Of a DNA stretch of 12,804 nucleotides, positions 1 to 6,817 are shown piece after piece. Each line of letters begins with the position of its first letter. Position 1 is the first letter of the stretch. Source of the stretch: JBEKDJ01 sp050014415 (lineage in GTDB: Bacteria; Desulfobacterota; BSN033; UBA1163); the NCBI GenBank assembly GCA_050014415.1, contig JBEKDJ010000122.1:1-12804 (forward strand), read 5' to 3'. The position numbers and the translations under genes were made by a program. The notes beneath the pieces were generated by a model. The model was given only the letters and a program-made list of their open reading frames with translations, ran no database searches and was not told the DNA's origin.

Positions 1-798
1 GATCAGGGAACTCTCTGCGGGGATCAAGCCCATCACACTGTGGATCTTTGTCGTTTCAAGGCTCTCCTCAAAATTCATATCCGGCAATATGGTGGGCAGT
101 CGTTTTGCAAGCATGGTCTTTCCGGAGCCCGGAGGACCGATCATGATGATGTTATGGCCTCCAGCAGCAGCTACCTCCAAACACCGCTTCACATGCTCTT
201 GTCCCTTTGCTTCGTTAAAATCGACAGGGTAGTTCAATTCTGTTCTAAAGATCTCATCGAGGTCGACTTCTTCTGGATCGATATGGAGATTTCCATTCAG
301 GAATTCAACGCAGTCGGTGAGTGTATCCAAAGAAAGAATGTCAATTCCTTTCACGACGGCTGCCTCTTTTGAATTCCCCCTGGGCAGTAGGATTCCCTGC
401 AATCCTCCATCCCTTACCGCCACAGCAATGGGAAGGACTCCTTTGATCGGTTTGACCTTCCCATCGAGGGAGAGTTCGCCTAAGATGGAATAGTGATTCA
501 GTTTCGCCTTTTGAACGATTTCTGTGGCCGCCAATATGCCAATGGCGATGGGAAGATCAAACGCCGCCCCCTCTTTCTTGATATCGGCTGGAGCAAGATT
601 GACGGTAATTCGCCGTGGGGGAAAGTCATAGCCACAATTCTTGATAGCCGCCTTGACTCGATCTTTGGACTCTTTGACCGCACCTTCAGGAAGCCCCACG
701 GTGGCAAAGGTGGGGAGACCTTGTGCGATGTCCACCTCCACTTCTACCCTATAGGCGTCAATTCCAAAGACTGCGCTGCTCAAGACCCGTGCCAACAT
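1..798 (-). CDS. comM: ComM/YifB-family Mg-chelatase-like AAA+ ATPase, N-terminal part (cut by window edge)
   Basis: The 266 codons seen here run off the left edge without a stop; the family is about 500 residues long. The protein begins MLARVLSSAVFGIDAY, the usual YifB/ComM opening. A ChlI/Lon-protease-like domain follows (about residues 20-140, with TVGLPEGAVKESKDRV and PADIKKEGAAFDLPIAIG). A KGQ motif (198-200) leads into the AAA+ module with a Walker A GPPGSGKT at 221-228. Walker B and the C-terminal domain are outside the window. ComM is known as a hexameric helicase that helps integrate transformed DNA by branch migration, though many non-competent bacteria also carry it. The ATG at 798-796 has a GAGG Shine-Dalgarno at 805-808 (minus-strand GAGGTCACTT-ATG). 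Upstream is a 312-bp gap after cysS, so it is probably not in a tight operon with it. Family call is firm; the role in natural transformation is inferred. Confidence 0.95.
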   Translation of the reverse strand, partial: MLARVLSSAVFGIDAYRVEVEVDIAQGLPTFATVGLPEGAVKESKDRVKAAIKNCGYDFPPRRITVNLAPADIKKEGAAFDLPIAIGILAATEIVQKAKLNHYSILGELSLDGKVKPIKGVLPIAVAVRDGGLQGILLPRGNSKEAAVVKGIDILSLDTLTDCVEFLNGNLHIDPEEVDLDEIFRTELNYPVDFNEAKGQEHVKRCLEVAAAGGHNIIMIGPPGSGKTMLAKRLPTILPDMNFEESLETTKIHSVMGLIPAESSLI

Positions 799-1110
799 AA
801 GTGACCTCATTTATATCAAAATGCAGAGAGACAGGCAAGCAAAAAAATGGCCTATGGCTGATTGATGATGGTCGCCTGTTCGATTTCTAAGATTTCGGGA
901 AAGAGCTCATCATCTTCACACCTTCCAAGGATAAGGGAACGGAAAGGAAAATGAATGTATGGATCTGATGATTGACGAGGGATTAGTGCTAAAGCAAATA
1001 CCCAATAGTAAATATCAATGGTTTGGTCATTTGAATAGTGGTCGTTGGAGTTTGCTAGTGATTTGGGATTCGAAACTTAGAATTTGAAATCAGGTTAAGA
1101 GGGGTGGAGG
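799..1110. other. Intergenic region between cysS and comM
   Basis: No gene with a start codon is supported here. The cysS-proximal part (about 1015-1095) is low-complexity sequence with a degenerate 7-bp period on the minus strand (for example CCAAATC, AACTCCA, ACGACCA, CTATTCA, AATGACC in register). The comM-proximal part contains a minus-strand open frame (stop at 852-854, open back to 1076) that has no ATG, GTG or TTG. A TTGCCT-N17-TATAAA pair lies next to the comM start, but its -10 ends only 11 nt before the ATG, leaving too little room for a leader. I see no convincing intrinsic terminator for cysS. Confidence 0.6.
1015..1095. repeat. Degenerate 7-bp-period low-complexity repeat
   Basis: Read on the minus strand, CCAAATC, ACTAGCA, AACTCCA, ACGACCA, CTATTCA, AATGACC and AAACCAT follow one another in seven-base register. 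The adjoining bases up to about 1095 (AATTTGAAAT, CGAAACTTAGAATTTG on the plus strand) have the same A-rich flavour. The style matches the heptad arrays at 2624-2665 and 4331-4412. The periodicity was judged by eye and the limits are approximate. Confidence 0.5.
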
Positions 1111-2616
1111 TTATTTCAATTTCCATTGTGACCCCGTAGGGGTATCCTCTAGGATGATTCCTTTTGAAAGGAGCTCATTCCGGATCTCGTCCGCTCTTTT
1201 CCAGTTTTTCTCCCTCCGGGCAACGTTCCTCTCCTCAATGAATCCGAGGATCTTTTCCTCCGAAAGCTTCAATCTTTTCAATCCTTCTCTTCTCTGATTA
1301 CTGAGATAGGTCTCCGGGTCCTCCCGAAACAGTCCGAATATCCATCCCATTTTGGAGAAATGATTAGACCCCTGTTTTAACATTGAGGCAATCTCTTGGG
1401 TAGGATGGCCTTTTGAAACGTCCAAAAGGCTGTTGAGATGTCTTTGAAGATCGTAAAAATAGCCCAGAGCCTGAGCGGTATTGAAGTCATCATCCATTGC
1501 CTCTTCGAATCGAGTCTGGAAGGATTCGATGTTTTTGCGGCAATTTTCGATGGCTGCAGGCCCACCACTCTTATCCCCCCCCTTGGATGAGGAGGGGGGT
1601 GCGGGGGATGGAACTACAGGCTTCTTTAGCTCTTTCTGAATCCCATCCAACATAATATAGAACCGGTCCAATCCCGTTCTTGCTTCGTTGAGGCTATCTT
1701 CCGAGTAGTCCAGAGGACTCCGGTAATGGTGAGAGAGGAGGAAGAGCCGAATCACTTCTGGATGCCAAGCCTTGAAGATTTCTTTTAGGGTAAGAAAGTT
1801 CCCCAAAGATTTTGACATTTTCTCCTTATTAATATTGACGAAGCCATTGTGGATCCAATATCGGACAAAAGGCTTCCCAGTCGCGGCCTCGGATTGGGCA
1901 ATCTCATTTTCGTGATGGGGGAAGATGAGATCTTTTCCTCCTCCATGGATGTCGAACGTCTCACCCAAATATTTTTGACTCATCACAGAACACTCGATAT
2001 GCCAACCCGGCCTTCCCTTTCCCCAAGGACTCTCCCAAGAGGGTTCCCCGGGTTTGCTCGTTTTCCAGAGTGCGAAGTCAAGGGGATTCTCTTTCTTTTC
2101 ATCGATTTCGACCCGCGCGCCGGCCTGCATCTCATCTAAGTCCCTCTTAGAGAGCTTCCCGTAATCTTTAAACCTCTCCACGGAGAAGAAGACGTCGCCA
2201 TTGCGCTGATAGGCAAATCCCTTCTCCATGAGGATGGAGATCAGCCGGATCATTTCAGGGATATGCTCTGTAGCCTTCGGTTCGACTAAAGGTTTTTCCA
2301 GACCGAGCCTTCCCATGTCTATATTAAATTCTTCAATGTATTTCTCGGCAATGGCTTTGCAATCCACTCCCTCGTCATTGGCCCGTTTGATGATCTTGTC
2401 GTCAATATCCGTAAAATTTCGGACATAGGTCACTTCATATCCGTGATATCGGAGATAGCGGTGGATCGTGTCGAAGACGACGGCCGAACGGCCGTGGCCA
2501 ATGTGGCAGAGGTCGTAGACCGTAACCCCACAGACATACAGTCCTACGCTTTTCCCATGGAGGGGAACAAAGTCCTCTTTTCTTCCGGTTAATGTATTGT
2601 AGATGCGGAGAGCCAT
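1111..2616 (-). CDS. cysS: Cysteinyl-tRNA synthetase
   Basis: A class I aminoacyl-tRNA synthetase that charges tRNA-Cys with cysteine in the cytoplasm. The HIGH motif is at residues 38-41 (CHIGHG) and KMSKS at 266-270. The zinc ligands that hold the cysteine thiol fall where they do in the E. coli enzyme: C29, C209, H234 and E238 (WHIECS; FPHHENE). The anticodon-binding region follows, with DDDFNTAQA near 375-383, and the protein ends in a basic helical tail. At 501 residues it is slightly longer than the common 460-490, partly through a low-complexity linker at 331-353 (PSPAPPSSSKGGDKSGG) coded by an inverted repeat, just after the Rossmann and stem-contact-fold region. The start at MALRIYNTLTGRKEDF matches the family, but no Shine-Dalgarno is visible: the preceding bases are the AAATGTC heptad array. 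It follows gltX by 222 bp. Confidence 0.97.
   Translation of the reverse strand: MALRIYNTLTGRKEDFVPLHGKSVGLYVCGVTVYDLCHIGHGRSAVVFDTIHRYLRYHGYEVTYVRNFTDIDDKIIKRANDEGVDCKAIAEKYIEEFNIDMGRLGLEKPLVEPKATEHIPEMIRLISILMEKGFAYQRNGDVFFSVERFKDYGKLSKRDLDEMQAGARVEIDEKKENPLDFALWKTSKPGEPSWESPWGKGRPGWHIECSVMSQKYLGETFDIHGGGKDLIFPHHENEIAQSEAATGKPFVRYWIHNGFVNINKEKMSKSLGNFLTLKEIFKAWHPEVIRLFLLSHHYRSPLDYSEDSLNEARTGLDRFYIMLDGIQKELKKPVVPSPAPPSSSKGGDKSGGPAAIENCRKNIESFQTRFEEAMDDDFNTAQALGYFYDLQRHLNSLLDVSKGHPTQEIASMLKQGSNHFSKMGWIFGLFREDPETYLSNQRREGLKRLKLSEEKILGFIEERNVARREKNWKRADEIRNELLSKGIILEDTPTGSQWKLK
1573..1609. repeat. G/C-rich inverted repeat inside cysS
   Basis: On the plus strand an ATCCCCC arm (1573-1579, running on as C to 1582) is matched by GGGGGAT (1603-1609), with a second G-run GGAGGGGGG between them (1591-1599). 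The segment is in frame with cysS and encodes the Pro/Ser/Gly/Lys-rich linker around residues 336-348. Homopolymeric C and G runs are absent from the surrounding cysS sequence. It looks like a dispersed palindromic repeat that entered the gene without breaking the frame; that origin is an inference. Confidence 0.6.
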
Positions 2617-2623
2617 ATTATTG

Positions 2624-2665
2624 AAATGTCAAATGTCAAATGTCAAAGCCCAAATGTCAAATGAA
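2624..2665. repeat. Tandem 7-bp array (AAATGTC unit)
   Basis: Six consecutive seven-base units can be read on the plus strand: AAATGTC, AAATGTC, AAATGTC, AAAGCCC, AAATGTC, AAATGAA. The array begins 8 bases before the cysS start codon. On the minus strand each intact junction reads TTTGACA, so the array presents several overlapping TTGACA hexamers immediately upstream of cysS. Confidence 0.85.
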
Positions 2666-2693
2666 ATCCAAAGCTCGAATGTTTCCAGAGGTT

Positions 2694-2788
2694 TGTCATC
2701 CTGACTCCCACCTAGGTGCAACGAAGAATCTATTGGATGAGTTGATTCAATAAGACTCTTCATCGTCTACCGGTTCTTCGAAATGACA
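2694..2788. mobile_element. MITE-like imperfect palindrome with TGTCAT...ATGACA ends
   Basis: The 95-bp segment begins TGTCATCCTGACT and ends GGTTCTTCGAAATGACA. Its ends are perfect 6-bp inverted repeats (TGTCAT / ATGACA). Internally ACGAAGAATCT near the left arm mirrors AAGACTCTTCATCGT in the right arm, and ATTG (left) mirrors CAAT (right) around a centre near 2745. This is the layout of the short dispersed palindromes of the GTCAT-GAAGAATCT type that I recall from deltaproteobacterial and related genomes. It codes for nothing and lies between gltX and cysS. Whether it is mobile, or acts as an RNA hairpin in the transcript, cannot be told from one copy. Confidence 0.7.
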
Positions 2789-2838
2789 GGAAGAGAGAAT
2801 CGCACAAATTGGGTCTCAATCATCTTGGCATTTAGATT

Positions 2839-4278
2839 CTACTTTATCTGTAGCGCCATTTTCAATCGACGGAGAATCCTCTCCTTTCCGAGGAGGGGAA
2901 GTGTTTTGGCCAACTCTGGCCCTTTCGTTTTACCTGTGATTCCGGCCCGAACAGACCCATATAAGTCTTTGCCTCTACGGCCCGTCTTTTCTTCAAGTTG
3001 AGAAAGGACAGATGGCCAGGTATCTGCTGTAATTTCAGGTAAGTCCTGTAACAGGTCGAGACAGCTCCGGAGGGTCTCTCGATTTCTGGAGTCCGAAAGG
3101 ATGATTTTGGCTCCATCATCAAAGAAGAATTTCTCATCGAAAAAGATACCCAGGTATTCCTCAACCTGGGAAAGGACCACCAGGTTCTCTTTCAGGGCTC
3201 CGGAGATCTTGTTGAGATCGTTGCGATCGACATGATGAAAACCGGCCTTGTCAAGGTAAGGAAGCAACAATTCCGAAAGTTGTTCCTCTTCTTTTTTCCG
3301 GATGTAAAGGCTGTTTAACCACTCCAATTTCTTTCGAGAGTGGATGGGTGCGTTTCTGGAGATGGAATGGATTGAAAATTCTTCGATGATCCTTTCCAAG
3401 GGAAGAACTTCCTCTTTGGAGGGAGAGGTCCAACCTAAGAGCACAAGGTAGTTTAGGAGGGCCTCCGGAAGAAAACCCTCCTCTCGATATTGGGAGACGG
3501 CTGTTGCGCCATGACGTTTGCTCAATGGAGATCGATCCGGGCCGAGGATGAGAGGGTGGTGGGCAAAAATGGGGGACTGCCAACCCAAAGCCTGATAAAT
3601 CAGGATTTGCCGAGGTGTATTGGAGAGATGGTCTTCGCCTCGAATCACATGGGTGATATGCATCGAATGGTCATCGATCACACAGGCGAAATTGTAGGCC
3701 GCCATCCCGTCCGAACGGACGACGACAAAATCCCCGATTCCCTCTGATTCGAATTTCATCTTTCCATGAATCATATCCTCAAAAACGATCGATCCCTTTC
3801 CCACGCGAAACCGAAGAACTGGCCGGTTGCCTGCCGATTCCATTCTAGAGATTTCTTCTTCGGTAAGGGAACGGCATCGTCCATCGTATCGGGGCATCTT
3901 CCCCTTGGCGATCTGTTCCTTCCGCAGGTCTTCCAGCCTTTCATTTGAGCAGAAGCATTTGTACGTCCTGCCCTCTTGAAGCAGCTGTTCTGCATGGTCA
4001 CGATAGAGCGACAAACGCTGAGACTGGCGATAGGGACCATCCGGTCCTTCACGGTCAGGACCTTCTTCCCATCGGATCTCCAGCCATTGAAGATCTTCGA
4101 GGATGTGATCAATGGAGGCTTCGGTCGATCTTTCTACGTCGGTATCTTCGATCCGGAGGATGAGCGTCCCCTGATGACGTTTGGCAAAGAGATAGTTAAA
4201 AACGGCAGTTCGAGCGTTTCCAATATGGAGAAGCCCGGTAGGCGAAGGAGCGAAGCGGACCCGAACACGTTCACTCAT
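2839..4278 (-). CDS. gltX: Glutamyl-tRNA synthetase
   Basis: A class I synthetase that joins glutamate to tRNA-Glu. Residues 9-15 read FAPSPTG and the HIGH-equivalent is HIGN at 18-21, as is normal for GltX. The KMSKS-equivalent is PLSKR (251-255) in DRSPLSKRHGA. A zinc-site-like pattern C108-x-C110...Y131...C135 (YKCFCS; RYDGRCR) matches the E. coli-type arrangement. The helical anticodon-binding part fills roughly 320-479 and ends in GKERILRRLKMALQIK. The length of 479 is typical. The ATG at 4278-4276 has a GAAGG Shine-Dalgarno at 4285-4289, six bases upstream. I cannot tell whether the enzyme is discriminating, or whether tRNA-Gln is charged through GatCAB, because no gat gene is in the window. 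It lies between ispF and cysS, as in several bacteria. Confidence 0.97.
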   Translation of the reverse strand: MSERVRVRFAPSPTGLLHIGNARTAVFNYLFAKRHQGTLILRIEDTDVERSTEASIDHILEDLQWLEIRWEEGPDREGPDGPYRQSQRLSLYRDHAEQLLQEGRTYKCFCSNERLEDLRKEQIAKGKMPRYDGRCRSLTEEEISRMESAGNRPVLRFRVGKGSIVFEDMIHGKMKFESEGIGDFVVVRSDGMAAYNFACVIDDHSMHITHVIRGEDHLSNTPRQILIYQALGWQSPIFAHHPLILGPDRSPLSKRHGATAVSQYREEGFLPEALLNYLVLLGWTSPSKEEVLPLERIIEEFSIHSISRNAPIHSRKKLEWLNSLYIRKKEEEQLSELLLPYLDKAGFHHVDRNDLNKISGALKENLVVLSQVEEYLGIFFDEKFFFDDGAKIILSDSRNRETLRSCLDLLQDLPEITADTWPSVLSQLEEKTGRRGKDLYGSVRAGITGKTKGPELAKTLPLLGKERILRRLKMALQIK

Positions 4279-4330
4279 TTGATACCTTCAGCAGATTCTA
4301 AGACAAAGGTGGTTGCGATGACTTAGGCTC

Positions 4331-4412
4331 TCAATTTCAAGTCTTAAGTTCCAAGCTCCAAATCCAAATAGATCTCAAACCTAAGATTCAATAACCAAAA
4401 CAATTTGATTTA
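4331..4412. repeat. Degenerate 7-bp-period low-complexity repeat
   Basis: Most of the 167-bp gap between gltX and ispF is A/C-rich on the plus strand with a clear seven-base register: CAAGTCT, TAAGTTC, CAAGCTC, CAAATCC (4338-4365), then looser units (CTCAAAC, CTAAGAT, ACCAAAA). It is the same type of sequence as at 1015-1095 and 2624-2665. No promoter or terminator stands out in this gap. Confidence 0.6.
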
Positions 4413-4445
4413 GGGTGTGGAATTTTGGACATGGGTATTTGGTGC

Positions 4446-4919
4446 TCAGTCTGCTTCGACGAGGGCCACTGCATACGAACTGATTCCCTCTCCCCTACCG
4501 GCAAAACCCAATCCTTCCGAAGTGGTCGCCTTCACATTGACCCTTCCGATCTCCACCTCCAGGACATCCGCAATCTCTTTCACCATCTTGGGAATGAAGT
4601 CGGAGAGTATTGGTCTCTCGGCCACAATCGTTGCATCAATATTGAGGAGATGAAACCTCTTTTCCCTCACCTTTTCTTTTACCTTCTTTAGCAGAACCGT
4701 ACTTCGAATGTCTTTGTACTGAGGATCCGTATCCGGGAAATGTCTTCCGATATCGCCTTCCGCAAGAGCTCCTAGTAAGGCGTCACATATGGCATGGAGG
4801 AGGACATCTGCATCGGAATGCCCTTGAAGTCCGTAGAGGGAAGGAACTCTTACCCCTCCCAAGATCAATGCCCGGCCTTTAACTAACGGATGAACATCAT
4901 ATCCGAACCCCACTCTCAT
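4446..4919 (-). CDS. ispF: 2-C-methyl-D-erythritol 2,4-cyclodiphosphate synthase
   Basis: MEP-pathway enzyme that cyclises CDP-methylerythritol 2-phosphate to methylerythritol cyclodiphosphate and releases CMP. Metal ligands line up with the E. coli trimer: D8 and H10 in GYDVHPL, and H42 in HSDADVLLH. The DIGRHFPDTD motif (56-65) and KATTSEGLGFAGRGEGI (130-146) are the other family signatures. At 157 residues it is full length. The ATG at 4919-4917 follows a purine-rich GAGGAGAAG segment (minus strand), a good Shine-Dalgarno. It starts 24 bp after the ispD stop, so the two are very probably co-transcribed and, with the separate kinase IspE elsewhere, supply the middle of the isoprenoid route. 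They are separate genes here, not the IspDF fusion some proteobacteria have. Confidence 0.97.
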   Translation of the reverse strand: MRVGFGYDVHPLVKGRALILGGVRVPSLYGLQGHSDADVLLHAICDALLGALAEGDIGRHFPDTDPQYKDIRSTVLLKKVKEKVREKRFHLLNIDATIVAERPILSDFIPKMVKEIADVLEVEIGRVNVKATTSEGLGFAGRGEGISSYAVALVEAD

Positions 4920-4943
4920 TAATCTTCTCCTCGGCCTCCTATT

Positions 4944-5633
4944 CTAACTCTGCATTTGGAGAATGAGATGGGCCAGCATCATATCTTCCGGCGTCGTAAT
5001 TTTGATGTTGGTGTAAGATCCTGAGAGGACGTAGACTTTTACGCCCAGACGTTCAACGAGAGAGGCATCGTCCGTTCCGATGAACCCGTCTTCCGTCGCC
5101 CTATGATAGGCCTCTTTGATCACCTTGACCTGAAAGGTCTGGGGGGTTTGAATCTGCCAAAGGGATTCCCGATCCAGGGTCTTGAGGACCGTTCCATCTC
5201 GCTGGACCATCTTGATCGTCTCTTTCACTGGCATCGCCATCACGACAGCTTGGAATCTGACGGCAGATCGGATCGATTCTTCAATCATCTCTTTGGTGAC
5301 AAAAGGCCGAACTCCGTCATGGATCACGACGATATCGACCCCCTTGGGAAGGGCATCGATTCCATTTTTCACAGACTCTTGTCTTTGTTTTCCCCCCGGG
5401 ACGACCCGGGAGATCTTCCGGTATTGGTATTTTTCGATGATCTCTTTCAGACAGTATTCCATATCCTCCTGGCCAACCACCAAGAGAATGGAGCGGATCT
5501 GAGGACAGTTCTCGAATTTTTCCAAGGTGTGGGCCAAGATGGGTTTGTCAGCGAGGAGGTAGAACTGTTTCTTCCCCCCTTTCATGAAACGATGACCCTT
5601 CCCAGCGGAGACGATTACTGCATCGGCCTTCAT
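4944..5633 (-). CDS. ispD: 2-C-methyl-D-erythritol 4-phosphate cytidylyltransferase
   Basis: Transfers CMP from CTP to methylerythritol 4-phosphate. The N-terminal nucleotide-binding loop is SAGKGHRF (9-16) followed by KKQF (21-24); the family signature IHDGVRPFV is at 104-112, and LDRESLWQIQTPQTF and GTDDASLVE follow. The lysine of KITTPEDMM (211) matches a conserved active-site lysine. Length 229 is typical. The first base of the family's usual A-A-G loop is Ser instead of Ala, a mild change. An in-frame TGA lies two codons before the ATG at 5633, so the start cannot be further upstream, although the Shine-Dalgarno is poor (GCACCTGATCG before the ATG). It is preceded by a 102-bp gap after the PIN/TRAM gene and followed closely by ispF. 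Confidence 0.96.
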   Translation of the reverse strand: MKADAVIVSAGKGHRFMKGGKKQFYLLADKPILAHTLEKFENCPQIRSILLVVGQEDMEYCLKEIIEKYQYRKISRVVPGGKQRQESVKNGIDALPKGVDIVVIHDGVRPFVTKEMIEESIRSAVRFQAVVMAMPVKETIKMVQRDGTVLKTLDRESLWQIQTPQTFQVKVIKEAYHRATEDGFIGTDDASLVERLGVKVYVLSGSYTNIKITTPEDMMLAHLILQMQS

Positions 5634-5735
5634 CGATCAGGTGCAAGCCCCACGGATTATTGGAATAATGGAACAGGGGAAGGCTGGTTAATCCATCTTC
5701 CCACTCATCCACGATTCCTTTATTCCCATCACAGA
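5634..5735. other. Gap between the PIN/TRAM gene and ispD
   Basis: This 102-bp stretch holds a perfect palindrome ATTATT-GG-AATAAT (5656-5669) and pyrimidine-rich sequence on the plus strand. I see no T-run after the palindrome on the minus strand, so it is not a classical intrinsic terminator, and no convincing promoter for ispD. Confidence 0.4.
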
Positions 5736-6791
5736 TCAGTATTCACTATCCAGAGGGTAATAGTATTCCTTCCCCTTGGTGGCTTCCCTGCTTGTTTCCT
5801 CCTTCAATCGAGCAAAGATCATCCTCCCCGCTGGAGTTTGAAGAACACTCGTGACAATGACGTCGACGGTTTTGCCCATCTGTTTCCTTCCGTTATCGAC
5901 CACAATCATTGTCCCATCATCCAGATAGGCCACCCCCTGCCCAATTTCCTTCCCCTCCTTCAAGATTTTTACACTCATCTCCTCCCCAGGGAGAACCACT
6001 GGTTTAAGAGCATTAGCAAGTTCATTGATGTTCAATACCACAATCCCTTGAAGCGCTGCTACCTTGTTGAGGTTGGAGTCATTCGTGACGATCTTTCCGC
6101 TCACTTCTTTAGCTAATTCAATCAGTTTGGAATCGACCTCCTTCACGGAGGGATAATCCGTATCTACAATTCTCACATCTACATTGACCTGTTTTTGGAT
6201 GTGGTGAAGAATCTCCAGCCCTCTTTTGCCTCTCGTCCGTTTGATCGGATCTGAGGAGTCCGCGATGTGCTGAAGTTCGCTCAGAACGAACTGAGGAATG
6301 AGAAGGGCGCCTTCCACGAAGCCGGTCTCTGTGATATCGGCAATGCGACCATCGATGATGACGCTCGTATCCAAGATCTTTGTGTTCCCGCTCTGGGGAG
6401 GCTCCTTAGAGGTGAGTTTCCAGCTGGAAGGGTGAATTTCGTCTCCCTTTCTAAACCCGATCAAGAGACCTCCATACCCACATATCCCGTAGAGCACACC
6501 ATAAAGAGGAAGAACGATTTGTTGATGGTTGGATAGATTGGAGGAAAAAACCTTGGAAATGAGGTTAGCTACTATCAATCCGAGAATTAAACCGACAAGA
6601 CTTCCTAAGAGATTTTTCAACGGGATTTTATTCAAACCGGTTTCGATCAGAAGGGTGAGTATGGCAAGAAAGAGTCCACCGAGAAACCCCCATAATCCCA
6701 TCTGGGGAGAGGAAGAAATCCCCATCATGAGATAATAACCACTGATCCCACAAATCAGTAATAATAAGAAACGAAGAATCCATGAGCCCAT
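5736..6791 (-). CDS. YacL-type membrane-anchored PIN/TRAM-domain protein
   Basis: The 351-residue protein has four predicted membrane helices in its first 112 residues (about 4-22, 31-49, 61-80, 91-112). A cytoplasmic PIN domain (about 138-260) and a C-terminal TRAM domain (about 268-330) follow. PIN acidic residues are present: D141 in ILDTSVIIDGRI, E172 in LSELQHI, D220 in VDSKLIELA and D238 in TNDSNLN, so nuclease activity is plausible though the substrate is unknown. B. subtilis YacL has the same build and also sits before ispD. The longest frame begins with a GTG at 6800, but that GTG lies inside the Shine-Dalgarno AAAGGAGGTG; the ATG at 6791, eight bases after AGGAGG, is the better start. 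A possible structured leader occupies 6818-6911. Confidence 0.92.
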   Translation of the reverse strand: MGSWILRFLLLLICGISGYYLMMGISSSPQMGLWGFLGGLFLAILTLLIETGLNKIPLKNLLGSLVGLILGLIVANLISKVFSSNLSNHQQIVLPLYGVLYGICGYGGLLIGFRKGDEIHPSSWKLTSKEPPQSGNTKILDTSVIIDGRIADITETGFVEGALLIPQFVLSELQHIADSSDPIKRTRGKRGLEILHHIQKQVNVDVRIVDTDYPSVKEVDSKLIELAKEVSGKIVTNDSNLNKVAALQGIVVLNINELANALKPVVLPGEEMSVKILKEGKEIGQGVAYLDDGTMIVVDNGRKQMGKTVDVIVTSVLQTPAGRMIFARLKEETSREATKGKEYYYPLDSEY

Positions 6792-6806
6792 TCTGTTCAC
6801 CTCCTT
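6792..6806 (-). promoter_or_regulatory. Ribosome binding site that decides the PIN/TRAM start
   Basis: The minus strand reads AAAGGAGGTGAACAG immediately before the ATG at 6791. The GTG contained in this string would be the start of the longest frame, but it overlaps the Shine-Dalgarno core AGGAGG, so ribosomes positioned by that core would use the ATG eight bases downstream. Confidence 0.8.
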
Positions 6807-6817
6807 TCCACAAATTT

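Noticed and set aside
811..841. TTGCCT-N17-TATAAA pair before comM (minus strand)
   Set aside because: The -10 ends 11 nt before the ATG, so the transcript would start at or inside the ribosome binding site; also TATAAA occurs in AT-rich sequence.
5103..6116. Plus-strand 337-codon open frame across ispD and the PIN/TRAM gene
   Set aside because: Antisense to two well-supported genes; its His/Asp/Phe-rich translation is the reverse-strand shadow of their codons.
6792..6800. GTG start three codons upstream for the PIN/TRAM protein
   Set aside because: The GTG is part of the Shine-Dalgarno sequence itself; the ATG at 6791 is correctly spaced.
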